From Panicum virgatum (taxonomy: Eukaryota; Streptophyta; Magnoliopsida; Poales; Poaceae), in contig NC_053142.1 in assembly GCF_016808335.1 (NCBI RefSeq), positions 45,551,674 to 45,615,673 of the forward strand: DNA of 64,000 nt, read 5' to 3'. Within the stretch, counting starts at the first letter, position 1; the number at the start of each line of letters is the position of its first letter. Shown piece by piece: positions 47,911 to 59,423 of the stretch. The translations under genes were made by a program, and so were the position numbers. Under the pieces are notes generated by a model. The model did no database searches, was not told where the DNA came from, and saw only the letters and a program-made list of their open reading frames with translations.

Positions 47911-49682
47911 CCTTTATATAAGACCGCGACTTCTATAATATATGTTATAAGTTTATTTTCTTAAAAAAGTAGCATAATACAGTCAATCCTCATCTTCATC
48001 AATTTCTTTTCACTGCCAGATGAGGTTGTGACTGGACACTTCTGGTGTCTACAGGTTATGCTTCCCCTATCATCTAATTATACTTTGCAACAATGAAGTG
48101 TTGTCTAATGTTTAATATTTTATTAAATGCAGATCAATAATAGTTCATTGCAAATTTCTCTATTTACTAATCATACTTGGCGTAGACTACTTGGTCATAT
48201 CCTATTTTTCTTAATCATTTTAGTTCTAAAATTATCTATTTATTAATTGTATTTGATATTCACCCTTGAGTTTCCTTATTTTTCTAATTCCAAATTTATT
48301 ATCTATTTATTAATCATACTCGGTATGGGCTCTTTGGTCACATATCCTATTTTTTCTTAATTTTAATTCCAAAAGTAGCTATTTATTAATTGTATTTGAT
48401 ATGGACTCTTAAGTTAGTCTATACCGTTAGCTAATCATATTCAATATGTAATATTTTATCATGGGCTAATTTTTCTTTTATTTTATTTTGAATTTAGGTA
48501 TTCTAATTATATTCATCATGTACTCTTTGATAAAGTCCTAATTGTTATTTTTTAAATACCAAATTTAGCTAGTTAGCAAAGACTTTTAATTATTAATCAT
48601 ATTTGATATGGACTCTATAAATTAGTTTAGATCATTAGATCTTCGTAAAATCCAATAGCATACATTTTTCTCCTTTTTAGATTAATTTGAGAAATTTTAG
48701 ACCCTCTCGGTGGACATGGTGACTTCTAACACTGAATCCGTTGTCGCCTTTTGCCTGGTCATTAGTCTTGACTTTGCGTTGATCATAGTTACATCGGAAT
48801 TTTGTCATCTTTAATCTATAAATCTGCTAGCTACTTCCAATAATATCATGTCATTCCCTTTGTGCTTGCAAACGAGAAAGCGTTGAAGGTGGCCAGTGAT
48901 ATAAGAATAAAAAAAGATACATGATGTTAAGTTTTTTTATGAACTTTGCTAGTTTGTTAGGTTGGTTGGGTGAACTTGTCCACTCGATTCGAGTTTTAGA
49001 TTCAGCATGGATGCTTGTATTTTCTTTAGATTTATGGTAGGCATCAGCAATGATATCTTAAGCGTGCACAGCAAGTCTCCTAAAGTAACTTTTCTTAATC
49101 TCAAGATCAATCGGCTTAGTCTCTCTGAGGGTGCACATGGAGTAGTGTCAAGTGCATATTCATAAAATTAATTAAGCGTGAGTATATGTGTGCATATATG
49201 CTTTTACTTTGTGTTTATAAAATTATTTGTTTATAGCTGGAGAATAAAATCAAAATAAATTATAGCTTGTAAAAGAGAATCATAGGCAGCCGAATTCCAT
49301 ATCCATCTATTTACATAAATGCTATTGACGTGTATTACATATGGTTTACACTAAAAAAAAAGGTAGATTACACGTTGCTAGTAGAAGAATGAAGTTAGGT
49401 AAATTAGAACCCACCTGAAGTCCGTATCTTTGCAATTTCTAAATTGCTAATTTCGCATCTCATACCATAATAAGCTTCTCATACTAAACGATATGAGATA
49501 CAAATTTACTTTTTAAAAATTTTCTAATTGTCTAGTCGTATTTGATATGGACTTTTAAAGTAAGTCTAGATCAATCGTATTCGGTATGGACTCTATTTTT
49601 TGGATTAATGTGGGATTTTTTTGGTTTTTTCGGCGAATGTGGTAGCTTCTTCTAATACTCAAATATGTATATAATAGATAGA
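47911..49682 (-). repeat. Helitron 2 right part with degenerate tandem array
   Basis: From about 48170 to 48640 a loose ~70-bp unit recurs (TATTTATTAATTGTATTTGATATGG, ACTCTT...GT). The same unit occurs in Helitron 1 at 26790-27210 and 29920-30060. No coding frame. Confidence 0.6.
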
Positions 49683-50953
49683 TTGTGTCTTCTTCAGCTA
49701 CCGACTGACTTCAATAACTAGCTCGTTCATTGTGGTACTAGCAAGTAACAACGCATTAATGAATTCAGAATTCTCAAGGAACGGGCGGTTGCAACAACGC
49801 AGTAATGAATTCACAAATGAACGGGCGGTTGCTCGGTAGGTACAGTAGGACGCGCCATCAGGCATTCACCATCGTGCACTATGCATTGCCTTCAATTTGT
49901 ATAGTACTAGTACTATACAACTCCTTAAAATGTACTAGTACTGTTGAAGAGTCTAGGCTAGTGTGGTTACTTCAGTCTATATATCTCATGATTTGTTGCG
50001 CAATGTCATGTTGAAGATGAACCGGCCGAAATTAGTGTTGCTTGCAATGTATCAAACGCCTGCAAATTCTCAAGAACGATGAAGGCATGAAGCGCCCAAT
50101 CTGCTAGGTACAAGTGCAATGCGAGATAATCTGTCATCCTGATCAGCGGAAGAGAAATGGCAGAGACTGATGAGATGTATCTTCGGAGAGACGGTTTTTG
50201 GAAGAGAGAGAGAATCTTCAGAGAGACGGCATAAATGCATAAATATCACTCAGACCATAAACATCCATAAAATTTACACCCAAAAACATCATATCAAATG
50301 TTTGAACACATGCATGTAGTGTTAAATAAATCTACTTACAAAACTTTTTGCACGGATGGGTTGTAAATCGCGAGACGAATCTAATGAGTCTACTTAATCC
50401 ATGATTAATTATGGATTAATTAGGCTCATTAGATTCATCTCGTGATTTATAATTCATCTGTGCAAAAAGTTTTGCAAATAGATTTTATTTAGTACTTCAA
50501 AATAGTAAGACCCTGTTTCAAAAATTTTACCCCTAAAGATCTAAACAAGGCCTCATACTTCTCGAAGAAACCAAACTTTAGGAAACATCAATCCACTGAT
50601 TTTTGCAATGGCAGGACAAGGGTAACATGAGACCATCTCCTGAATCATGATTACTGTCATCTTCTTCTACGATCATCTTGGTCTAAATTCTGAACTCTCG
50701 TCTATCTTTCCATCTGGAATTCTTGACACCAGTAGCACGTTGTTTGTTCAATAATTTAGTACTGTTAAGATTATATTTCAGTCATCAGGAATGGAGCATT
50801 CCTTGCCATGGCAGGTTCAGTTTAGTGCTGTACTGATCTTACTATGTCTAGTTCATTGATCGATGAATTGTTAATTGCATTGGCCTCTGATGGTCTGTCC
50901 AGCGAACTTCGGAGATGGAACCAACCAATCAACCAGGGGACGTCTATTGCTAG
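49683..50953. other. Second copy of the spacer following the OPT gene
   Basis: 49755-50880 is the partner of 36228-36950 and has no gene. A MITE remnant lies within it at about 50275-50555: internal inverted arms GCGAGACGAATCTAATGAG and the right end AGATCTAAACAAGGCC are present, but the matching left end is missing. Confidence 0.5.
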
Positions 50954-51863
50954 TATAGAATTCCAAATGGGCCAGGCCCGATGGATGGCCTGAAGCACGA
51001 CACTAGTTCGGACCTAGGTACGATCGATTGGGCCGCGGGCTGGCCCGGCACGATGAGTGTTAGTGTTTGGGCCGCCACTCCGGCCCATAGTGCCGGCCCG
51101 AAGCACGGCACGATAATGGGCTGTCCCGATAGCGGCCCGTGGCATTAAATAGCCCAGCAGCCCACCTCCTCTTATCTCTTTCCCTCCCTCATATAAAATC
51201 ATCAAACCCTAATTTCTACCCTCTTTCTCCCCACCCCAGCCGTCTCTCCCTCTCCTCCCATCCTCCCCACGCACGCCGCCTACCTCCTGCTGGCGCACCC
51301 TGATCCAGCACCCGCGCTGGCCGCCGCCGCCCCTAAGCCGCGCCAGCGGCGACGGCCCCCGCCCCTCCCCAGCCACCGCCGCCTCCAGTCCACCTCGGGC
51401 ATAGCGCCCGCCCCGGCCGCCGCTGCCTCCGGCCGGTGCGCCCTCCCGGTCCGGCGACGCGCCGGCCGTCGACGACTCCCTGGTCTCCTCTGCTCACCCA
51501 AGATTTGAGGCCTGGGATGGCCAGATGGGCCGTCACAGCCCGATGGGCCGCTAGAGCTCGATGGGCCAGTCGGGCCGCCGTGCCGGCCCGGCACTATAAA
51601 GTGGCCTTAGTGTCGGGCCTGGGCCGCTAGTTCGGCACGATGGCCCGACAGGCCCGGCACTATCAGGCCCGATGGTTTGATAGTGACGGGCCGCCGTGCC
51701 GGCCCGGCACTATAAAGTGGCCTTAGTGTCGGGCCTGGGCCGCTAGTTCGGCACGATGGCCCGACAGGCCCGGCACTATCAGGCCCGATGGTTTGATAGT
51801 GACGGGCCGCTTCGGGCCGGGCCACATCAGGCTAGGGCCGGGCCGCCCATTTGGAAACCTATA
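50954..51863. mobile_element. hAT-type non-autonomous element, 910 bp
   Basis: The 8-bp duplication ATTGCTAG lies at 50946-50953 and 51864-51871. The left end TATAGAATTCCAAATGGGC and the right end (complement TATAGGTTTCCAAATGGGC) match at 17 of 19 positions. Eight-bp duplications with such ends define the hAT superfamily. The interior is GC-rich, with many GGCCCG/GGGCC words, and has no transposase frame. Confidence 0.85.
51570..51801. repeat. 116-bp tandem duplication inside the hAT element
   Basis: TATAAAGTGGCCTTAGTGTC occurs at 51595 and 51711. The two 116-bp units appear identical by eye, so the duplication is very recent. Confidence 0.85.
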
Positions 51864-51871
51864 ATTGCTAG

Positions 51872-53127
51872 CGCGCGCGACTTCACGCGGAGCTGTCGCA
51901 GCTGGTTCCCCCCTCATCCTCCGCCCCGGCGGCTCTCGCCGTCGCGCCGCCCGCCCACAAGCTACCGCCGCCACCCGCTCCGACCTCCTCCTCGCCCCAA
52001 CCACTGCCACAACGCCCCGACCGTCTCCTCGCCCCGCCGCCGCCGCAACATCCCGACCTTCTCCTCACCTCCCTATACCGCCCCAGCCGCCGGCGACCTC
52101 GCGGGTGGCCTCTCCCCCACCTCCAACCCCCGGCCGACCTCCCCCCCCCCCCTCCCACCCCTTGCCGGCGCGCTCGTCTCCGCTAGGAAGATGAACAGTG
52201 GCGGCGCTTCTTCTCCTCCTCTGACGGTGCTGGTGCTCTCCTCCTCCTCTTGTGACATGATTTTTTTTGCGGGAATGTATTCTGTTCAGTTAACGCATGG
52301 GCACCAGAGCTGAAGAGCTAGAGCTTGATGGTCAACGGATGTCACGACGGATGCAGAGATCAGGAGATGGCAGGTGGGGACGGTCGGAACGCGGCAGCTC
52401 TCCGGCAAACCGTGGCGTGATGAGGTGCCACCGCCACTGCTGCGGGAGTAGCTAGGGCCGTTGGCCCAGGTGCGCGGGGGATAGAGCTGCGGCTTATCAT
52501 GCGAGTCGACGGAAACTCGCTCGGAATGGCTGACGGCGCTGCTGGTACTGGTCGCCGCCGATGCCGGCGCGACCTCACCGGCGGCGTGCGGCCGGTTATA
52601 ACGAGATCCCTGAAATTTTACATTTAGACTCCTGACTAGATTGCGATTATTTGCATATAACCCCGATAATTTACAAATGGAACCCTAGTTTGGATCGCGA
52701 TATTGCATATCGGCATCGCCCCTGGTTTCATTTGCAGATAGCTCCCTGGCTCAGAGCAACTCCCCTCTCTACCGTCCGCCGCCGGCGTCTTCCTGCCCCT
52801 CCGCCTGATCTGCTCCAGTAGCTGGGAGCGGACACTGGAAGCTAGGCGCGCGCCGTTTGATCTCTTCCCGTGCCGCCCGACTGAGCTCGCACTCCTGGGC
52901 ATGGCGGCGCGGTCCACAACTGGACACTCGGCGTCCCGATTCGGTTTCCTCCCGGACCGCGGCGAGGCAGGCGATGGCGAGGGTGGTGGCTGGCTTGGAT
53001 GCATGCGGCGGCGGCGTTGACTCGTTGTTATGTTGTACGGAGTACAGGTGAACGATGTCGATGAACTGTTTCCTCAGTATTCATCTCCTCTTTCTGCAAT
53101 CTGCATTTGCTCACTTGTTTGAGATGA
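51872..53127. other. GC-rich intergenic region, no gene supported
   Basis: C-rich low-complexity stretches at 51900-52170 with a C run at 52140-52152. Open frames here occur on several strands at once, which is a composition effect. An AT-richer piece (52620-52740) separates two GC-rich pieces. Confidence 0.35.
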
Positions 53128-53168
53128 CTCGACTGGTGGGGATCCAGGGGCGAGCACTGCGACCTTGC
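53128..53168 (+). pseudogene. Relic of an OPT gene exon 6
   Basis: 41 bases match OPT exon 6 (35111-35151) at 38 positions. Translated, they keep [14 protein letters not shown], close to the functional gene's C-terminal region. Nothing of the transporter is recognisable on either side. It shows that a second OPT copy once stood next to DUF674 gene E, as the surviving one stands next to gene D. Confidence 0.6.
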
Positions 53169-53389
53169 AGCGTTTTTTTACTACTACCCAGTAACGATAT
53201 AGCGACACGCAAAGCTTTTGAGCGTTCCCCACAAAACAAAACGAAACAAGCAGAGTTATAGGACTAATGAAGAAACTGAACAGTGATTGCGATATTTTGT
53301 TTTTCATCCACTCATGTTCCACCCTGTTACGCCATCAGGCATCATGGACGAACGCTCCCTGACGCAGCTTTGGACCTTTGGTACTGGTG

Positions 53390-55003
53390 TCAGTGACGAA
53401 GCCTTCTCTTTGATTTGGTTGGTGGCGAGCAGGCAAGGGTCAGCGCTTCACGAGAAACCAATGCTGCCCTCAACAGGTTCAGTACCTGCAGAAAATCAAT
53501 TGTCAAGCCAGTAGATTTGCGTGTAAATATGAAGTTGCAGAATGTGTTACTCTGATCACCTCCGCTTTAGTAAAAGCGAACTCTGTTGTCTCAAGCTGTG
53601 ATACAGAGTGCTCCTTATTCTTCAGTTCGCTGAAGGCGTTGATTAGCGAGAATGGAACCACACGGAGTTCATTAGTCACCAAGAACTTGCCTTGTCCTTT
53701 TGCGTAGCCACCCCCGGTTTCTGTCGTCATGGTTGGCACCTTGGGATTCACTGCCACTAAAAGGGTAATGGAATCTCTAGGAGCTTGCTCATCAGTCATC
53801 AGGAAATTATTGTTACAGCTGAAAAAGGGGGGCAACTTAGGTGAAAGGGCCATGTCTCGACATACATCTGATTTTATGTAACCAGTCATGTTTTCACCCA
53901 CACTTCTGTGGAGATTATCAATGCTCGAGATTGATGAACTTCCTCCAAGAAGCTTGACAACATGACCAAGTGGTAAGGTCAGGAAACTAAATAAAATGTT
54001 GCAGAACTCTTCAGGAACCTCGGCGTGTACTACTGATTGATCTGTTTTTGTCACAAGTAGTTTCACTCTGAGAACATCACAATCTGAACTTGAACCGTTC
54101 TCAGAACTAACCTTAACACCCATTGAAGGGGGCTCATTTGTTCTTGCGGGTTCATCTGACGGACCGAACATAAGATCAGTTAGGGGTTGGTCAGACTTCA
54201 GCGTTTGCTTCAGCAATACTTTTATCTGTTGACATATGAGAAAAATTTCAGTTCAAGATCACATGGGTAAGACAATAAAACACGTTAGAGTTAAAACACA
54301 ATGCGAAGCAAATTCACAAAAAGATGGTACTAATATGAAGCATGCAGCAACTAGTACTAACCTCCTCTGTGCCAAGTTCTAATGTCTTCTCTTCAAGCAT
54401 GGTTATGTCCTCAATCCCCAAGTCATGTAAAAGGTTCATGAGATTGTCAGTATCAGCAGGTACAACTTGCAGATTATCTGTAGTGGCATAGCTTATCCCT
54501 CCTCTTACGAAAGCTCCATCATCTGTCACTACCCCGCCACGCTTCCCCCAACGCATCATGTCGTCGAAGGATTTCCCACACTGCTGGCATGGCACATCTG
54601 GAACTGAACTATAGTAAAACGCACCAGTGCCTCCCCGGTGCGTTTTACTATTATATCTGCAACACCAAAACCTCCGGTGGTCGGTGTCGTCAATCCTGAC
54701 AATAAGATCCTCGCACACCTCCCCGGCAGCGCTGAGGGGCCTAAGCAGCATGTTCCTGCACGCCTTGGTTTGGAAGTGGCTCGCATCAAGGCTCTCCACG
54801 CTCCTGTACAGCTCGTCGAAGCAGCCTAGAGATGACTCCTTGCCGAGCAGCCGAACAATGGTGCCCAGTGGCAGGGTGAGGAAGCTGAGGAGCACGTCCA
54901 CGAACTCCTTGCTGGACTCTGCAAACACCACCTTCCTCTTCTCATTGTCCACTAGGAACTTGACTCGTATCTTGCCAGTTCCAGCAGACCCAGCTCCGGC
55001 CAT
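53390..55003 (-). CDS. DUF674 family protein, copy E (intact)
   Basis: Three exons: 54362-55003 (214 codons), 53560-54225 (222 codons) and 53390-53485 (31 codons plus stop), all in phase 0, giving 467 residues. All frames are open. Exon 1 has VKFLVDNEKRKVVFAESSKE, PLGTIVRLLG, GCFDELYRSVE and a CQQCGK cluster. Exon 2 is shorter than in the other copies. It has PLGHVVKLLG and a TNELRVVPFS stretch but lacks the CFKC cluster and the GCVDNLY cysteine (here SSIDNLHRS). Exon 3 keeps LLRAAL and a basic end, SKRRLRH. TATAAA stands 76 bases upstream. It is the most diverged of the five copies, yet the only other unbroken one, which suggests selection has kept it. Confidence 0.9.
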
Positions 55004-55078
55004 GGATTTCTGCAGGAGAACCTGAAGCTTATGGGAGGGGTGAGTGAGGTGCTAGAGGTGGATTCAGAGAAGCACGAG

Positions 55079-55084
55079 TTTATA
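55079..55084 (-). promoter_or_regulatory. TATA box of DUF674 gene E
   Basis: TATAAA on the minus strand, 76 bases upstream of the start codon. Confidence 0.65.
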
Positions 55085-55504
55085 TTGGCGAAGTCATGGT
55101 GCCTTCAATGATCTCTTCGGATTCAGCGTTTCACTTTAATTGTATCTCAAGTGCTGTCAAATGCAGCACCGGAGCCCCAAGGGTTGCCTAGATGTAAATG
55201 CAAGTGATGTGACACTTGGTCTTGTGAACCCAAGCTGCAGTCCCAGTTCTATATCTGAATTCTGAAACTGAAAACTGTACGAATTCGTAGGGAGATGCAG
55301 TTATTAGTCCTATAATCGTGGAGTATGTTATCTTATGTCAGGTGAAGTGTTGATAATCTACATGGATGCAGTTCTGATTTTGCAACCAAAGATCACACGC
55401 TTGTATTATTCCGTGAATGGCTGAAAGATTATGAAACCAGATGCACAATTCAAGAGAGTAAGTTGTACCTGTAAGCAGTTCCCCACCCTTAATCCAAACC
55501 ATAT

Positions 55505-55665
55505 AATTATAATTATACAATATAGAGTACAAATATATAAATATATAAATATAAATATAATATAATAAGTAATAATAATAAATAATAAATATAATAAATA
55601 ATATAAATTATAATTATAATTATATAATTATTATAATAATAAACTTTATAATTGATACATACAAC
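55505..55665. repeat. AT-only low-complexity tract
   Basis: TA, TAA and TAAA words with almost no G or C. The partner in unit 2 (58375-58440) is much shorter, so the tract has changed length since duplication. Confidence 0.8.
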
Positions 55666-56691
55666 AAACTTTGAACATTGATTTGATTGGTTTGATGGGG
55701 GCCGCGCGAACGCGTACCCCCTCTACCACAAATTATGACGTCCACTCTCCTACTTGAGGAGATGGTAAGCCAGTGCTCCTCCCAAGTGCAATGGAGGCCA
55801 CTAACTTAGGCCATGACCCTTCATGATCGGACATAGACCCCATCCAGGTAAGTATGTTTCAAAGCCGCCCCTCCCTCTTCTTTTATAGCTCCCCCATCTT
55901 CTTCCTCGGTTTGATTAGCCGATGTGGTACTAGTACTACTACTATGCTAGGACTAGTATCCGTTAAACAGGTGATTTGCTTTGGGCTAACTGCAGTCAGG
56001 AGTAATCAAGTTCATATTGGACTGTGACCTATCAATGAAGGCGGCCCAGCCCACACACGCCGAGACAACGCGCGGCCCGTCCAACTTTCCAAGTACTCTG
56101 GCGATAGACGTTGGTAGAACAGAACTCTGAACCCAGCACCCCAACCTGTAGCATTCGGTGGCCATCAGAAGTGTTTGCTGTTGGTCGCACGGCGAGCTTG
56201 AGAGATCCTGCGATCTCTCAAATCCTTCTCCCGTCGGCCACATTGTTCAGCGCATGTTCGTCTTTTGGTTCAATGGCGGAGCTATGCTCAAAACACTCTC
56301 AACATGGAGCGCGGTGAAACTGAAGCATGCACAGCGGATTCAGAATCAGAACCAACTGAAGCCACAGCTACGCCGGCTCGCTCCGGCTTCCCGTTCCCAA
56401 GCATGACAGCCTCTGCACGCGCCAGCTCGTCTGGTCTGGTCTGCCGACGCTAGAACGCCTCGCGCCGCCGCGGCTGCATGCGGTCTGCGGTGACACGACA
56501 GCCTACCGTCCTCGCCGTTGTCGCGCTCTCGACAGGTCACGGCGCCGCGATATCCCTGGCAAGCCAGCAGCTTCACCGGCCAGCGTCGCGTGCGCGCAAC
56601 GTTCCCGGCCGTGTTCCCCTCCCCCTCCTCCCGCTACCCAGTTTCCTCCTCCGGCTCCATTCCTCCGCCTGCGCAAGGATGCCGATGCCAG

Positions 56692-57104
56692 GGGGTGGAC
56701 GGTGTTTCAAATACCGTCCATCCCAGGGACATTTCTCTATTTTAGTTCTTCCTCTACAGAATTTATTTGTCCATGAAATTTTGTGGAGGCATGCGCCCTT
56801 GCATTGCACGTCTTTGTAATTTTTTCTAGAAAATTTGGTGAACATTTGGATCGATAATTTGAAGTTTAGTATATAACGGGGGTGGACGGTATTTGAAATA
56901 CCGTCCACCCCACGGAAATTTCTCTTTTTTATTTCTTCGTCCACAGAATTTATTTGGACAAGAAATTTGGTGGAGACATGCGTCCATACGTTCTCCATCT
57001 CTGTACATTTTTGTAGAATTTTTGGTGATCATTTGGATCGCGGATTTGAGGTCCAATATAAGAGAACATGGGGTGGTCTGTCGTTCAGATAACGACCACC
57101 CCCT
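56692..57104. repeat. Palindrome-headed ~190-bp tandem repeats, set 1
   Basis: Three units start at 56692, 56879 and 57070. The second begins with a palindrome with arms GGGGTGGACGGTATTT, one centre base and the exact complement (56879-56911). The first has two mismatches and the third is degenerate. Each unit continues with TTATTTGxxCAxGAAATTTxGTGGAG and similar words. No coding frame is convincing. Confidence 0.88.
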
Positions 57105-57194
57105 TTTCTAAGCTCTTCATCATGTGCATAGCTTATTTGAGCATGAAACTCCGAGGAACGACGCACCTCTACTTTACGAGCAGTGCATCCATAT

Positions 57195-57197
57195 TGA
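57195..57197. other. Empty site of the 60320 MITE
   Basis: Unit 1 reads CATATTGAGATAGTGACG. In unit 2 the same words are split by a MITE after TGA, with TGA repeated on its other side, so this marks the pre-insertion state. Confidence 0.9.
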
Positions 57198-57527
57198 GAT
57201 AGTGACGATGAAACTCGAGAAATATGAAACACATTGCGTGCACTGTGCCACAGTAAACAACAGGACAGCAAAGACAGCGGATGAACATTGTTGAAGTGAA
57301 CAAGTTGACCGGCAAAATTCAGAACATGTTCCAGTGAATTGGGTGAACATGAAGTATTTGAGTATCACTTCTCACTTGTTAGATTACACTCTGGAATCTG
57401 GATCATGTTCACTTCCATCCGATGAAAAAATCATAAACCTGTTAGAGGCATGGAAGGTGATGATTTGCCTGTAACTGATACTGAGCAAGAACCATGACTA
57501 CACTGAGGAACAGGTCAGAGATGGATC

Positions 57528-58058
57528 CTACCCTATCACATGTACATAAACAATTCCCAAAATTGTATATAAAAAGAAGATGCATTCAACTGTTAATAAA
57601 ATTATAAAATGGTATTTTGATTCTACGTAGCTCTCAGCTTCCCAGAGGAAGGATCCGAAAGCAACTGCCTCCAAGACAAGGTGATTCAGCTCTGCAAATG
57701 TGACCGTTATCATCTTACCATCCTTTGCATTAACAGAACCATCGTCCAATACTTTGATGTCTGGTCGTCCAAACATAGACTGAGTTTGCTTCTCAATCAG
57801 TGAGACAGCTTCCTTTGATCTGATAGTTGCGTATCTTTGCAATGTGTCAGCATCCAGTTGTGAAGCATAAGACCTCAACTTGTTCGGATTTGATTCTTCA
57901 AAGTCCAAGGATATCTCCTCTCCATCAGGTGTAATCTGTACCAAGGACTCTATATCCCAGAATGCAGAATGGATTTGGTTTCAGGGTTCCGGTTTCCAAA
58001 CACTATCTGCTGCTTGGGGTTAGGTGGGAGCGTCTTCTCGAGCTGGAATCGCTCATTT
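57528..58058 (-). pseudogene. 3' fragment of a DUF760 gene
   Basis: Matches the last ~190 codons of the 61035-63669 gene, from NERFQLEK through the conserved ITPDGEEISLD and AVAFGSFLWEAESYVESKYHF stretches (57610-57944). The start of the gene is missing because the duplication broke inside it at 58059. A 7-base repeat (CAGAATG) and other small changes near 57960-57990 break the frame, and 8 extra bases near 57600 change the last residues. No promoter of its own is likely. Confidence 0.9.
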
Positions 58059-59423
58059 ACCTAGATGTAAATGCAAGTGATGTGACACTTGGTCTTCTGA
58101 ATCCAAGCTGCAGTCCCAATGCTATATCTGAATTCTGAAACTGAAAACTGTATGAATTCGTAGGGAAATGCAGTTATTAATCGTGGAGTATGTTATCTTT
58201 TGTCAGGTAAAGTGTGGAGAATCTACACCGATGCAGTTCTGATTTTGCAACCAAAGATCACGGCCTTGTATTATTCCGTGAACGGCTAAATGATTATGAA
58301 ACCAGTTGCATAATTCAAGAGAGCAAGTTGCACTAGTAAAATATTCCAACCCTTAATCCAAAACCATATATTACTATAAATAGAATAAATAGATTATACA
58401 AATATAGTAATAATAATAATAAATAATAACTTATTAGTGGATTATATACAATGAACTTTGTAGATTAATTTGGTAGGGGCCGCGCGAACGCGTACCCCCT
58501 CTCCCATAAATTATGACGTCCACTCTCCTACTTGAGGAGATGGTAAGTCAGTGCTCCTCCCAAGTGCAATGGAGGCCACTAACTTAGGCCATGACCCTTC
58601 ATGATCAGCCATAGACCCCGTCCAGGTAAGTATGTTTCAAAGCTGTCCCTCCCTCTTGTTTTATAGCTTCTCCATCTTCTTCTCCGGTTTGATTAGCCGA
58701 TGTGGTACTATTAGTATCCACTAAACAGGTGGTTAGCTTTGGGCTAACTACGGACAGGAGTAATCGAGTTCATATTGGACTCAGACCTATCAATGCAAGC
58801 GGCCCGGCCCACCCACGCCGAGCCAACGTGCGGCCCGTCCAACTTTCCAAAGTATTCCGGTGGCTGTCTCACCGACAGACGTGGGGATTCGGCGGTGGCC
58901 ATCAGAAGTGTTTGCTGTTGGTTGCACGGCGAAGCTAGAGAGATCGTGCGATCCGATCTCTCGAATCCTTCTTCCTTCGGCGCATGTTCATCTTTTGGTT
59001 CAATGGTGGAGCTATGGTCAAAGCACTCTGAAACATTGAACTGAAGCTATGCACAACGGATTCGGAAAGAACTGACGCCACAGCTATGCCGGCGCGCTCC
59101 GGCTTCCCGTTCCCAAACATGACAGCAGCCTCTGCCCTCTGCACGTACCAGCTCGTCTGGAGAGGTCTCCCGACGCCAGAACGCCTCGCGCCGTCGCGGT
59201 TGCATGCGGTCTGCGGCGACAGCCAGCCAGCCTCGCCGTGGGCGCGCTCTCGACCTGTCACGGCGCCGCGATATTCCTGCCAAGCCTAAAGCTTCTCCGG
59301 CGCGGCCACCATCGCGTGGGCACAGAGTCCCGGCCGTATACGCTCTCTTCCTCCTCCTCCTCCAGCTGCCCAGCTTCCTCCTCCTGCTCCATTCCTCCGC
59401 CTGCGCAAGAACGCTGGTCCCAG

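Larger units (their letters stand above)
37304..49682 (-). mobile_element. Helitron 2 with nested insertions
   Basis: Read on the minus strand, it begins TCTATCTATTATATACAT (ending at 49682) and terminates with a CGCGC-AAATA-GCGCG hairpin, nine to ten bases and CTAG (37304-37307). The flanking bases are A and T with no target duplication. Its own sequence is 37304-38875 plus 47916-49682, about 3.3 kb. The remainder is a Copia element that inserted later. It is the same family as Helitron 1 by both ends. No Rep/helicase frame is visible. The 37845-38750 stretch is gene-like in composition and could be captured host sequence, but I cannot identify it. Confidence 0.78.
55187..58059. repeat. Tandem segmental duplication, unit 1
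   Basis: Begins CCTAGATGTAAATGCAAGTG at 55187, the same words as at 58060. It runs through the same AT-rich tract, the 'GCGAACGCGTACCCCCTCT' block, the palindromic repeats and the 3' part of the DUF760 gene. It ends inside that gene's coding sequence. Unit 2 (58060-61497) contains the same pieces in the same order. Confidence 0.88.

Noticed and set aside
51756..52313. 185-codon plus-strand frame through the hAT element end
   Set aside because: It crosses a transposon boundary and low-complexity C-rich DNA, so it is not a gene.
53128..53168. A live second transporter gene at this locus
   Set aside because: Only about 14 codons match and there is a stop just upstream. No other OPT exon can be found nearby.
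55505..55665. AT-rich tract as a replication origin or matrix attachment region
   Set aside because: Low-complexity TA/TAA repeats alone do not support either, and its length differs greatly between the two duplication units.
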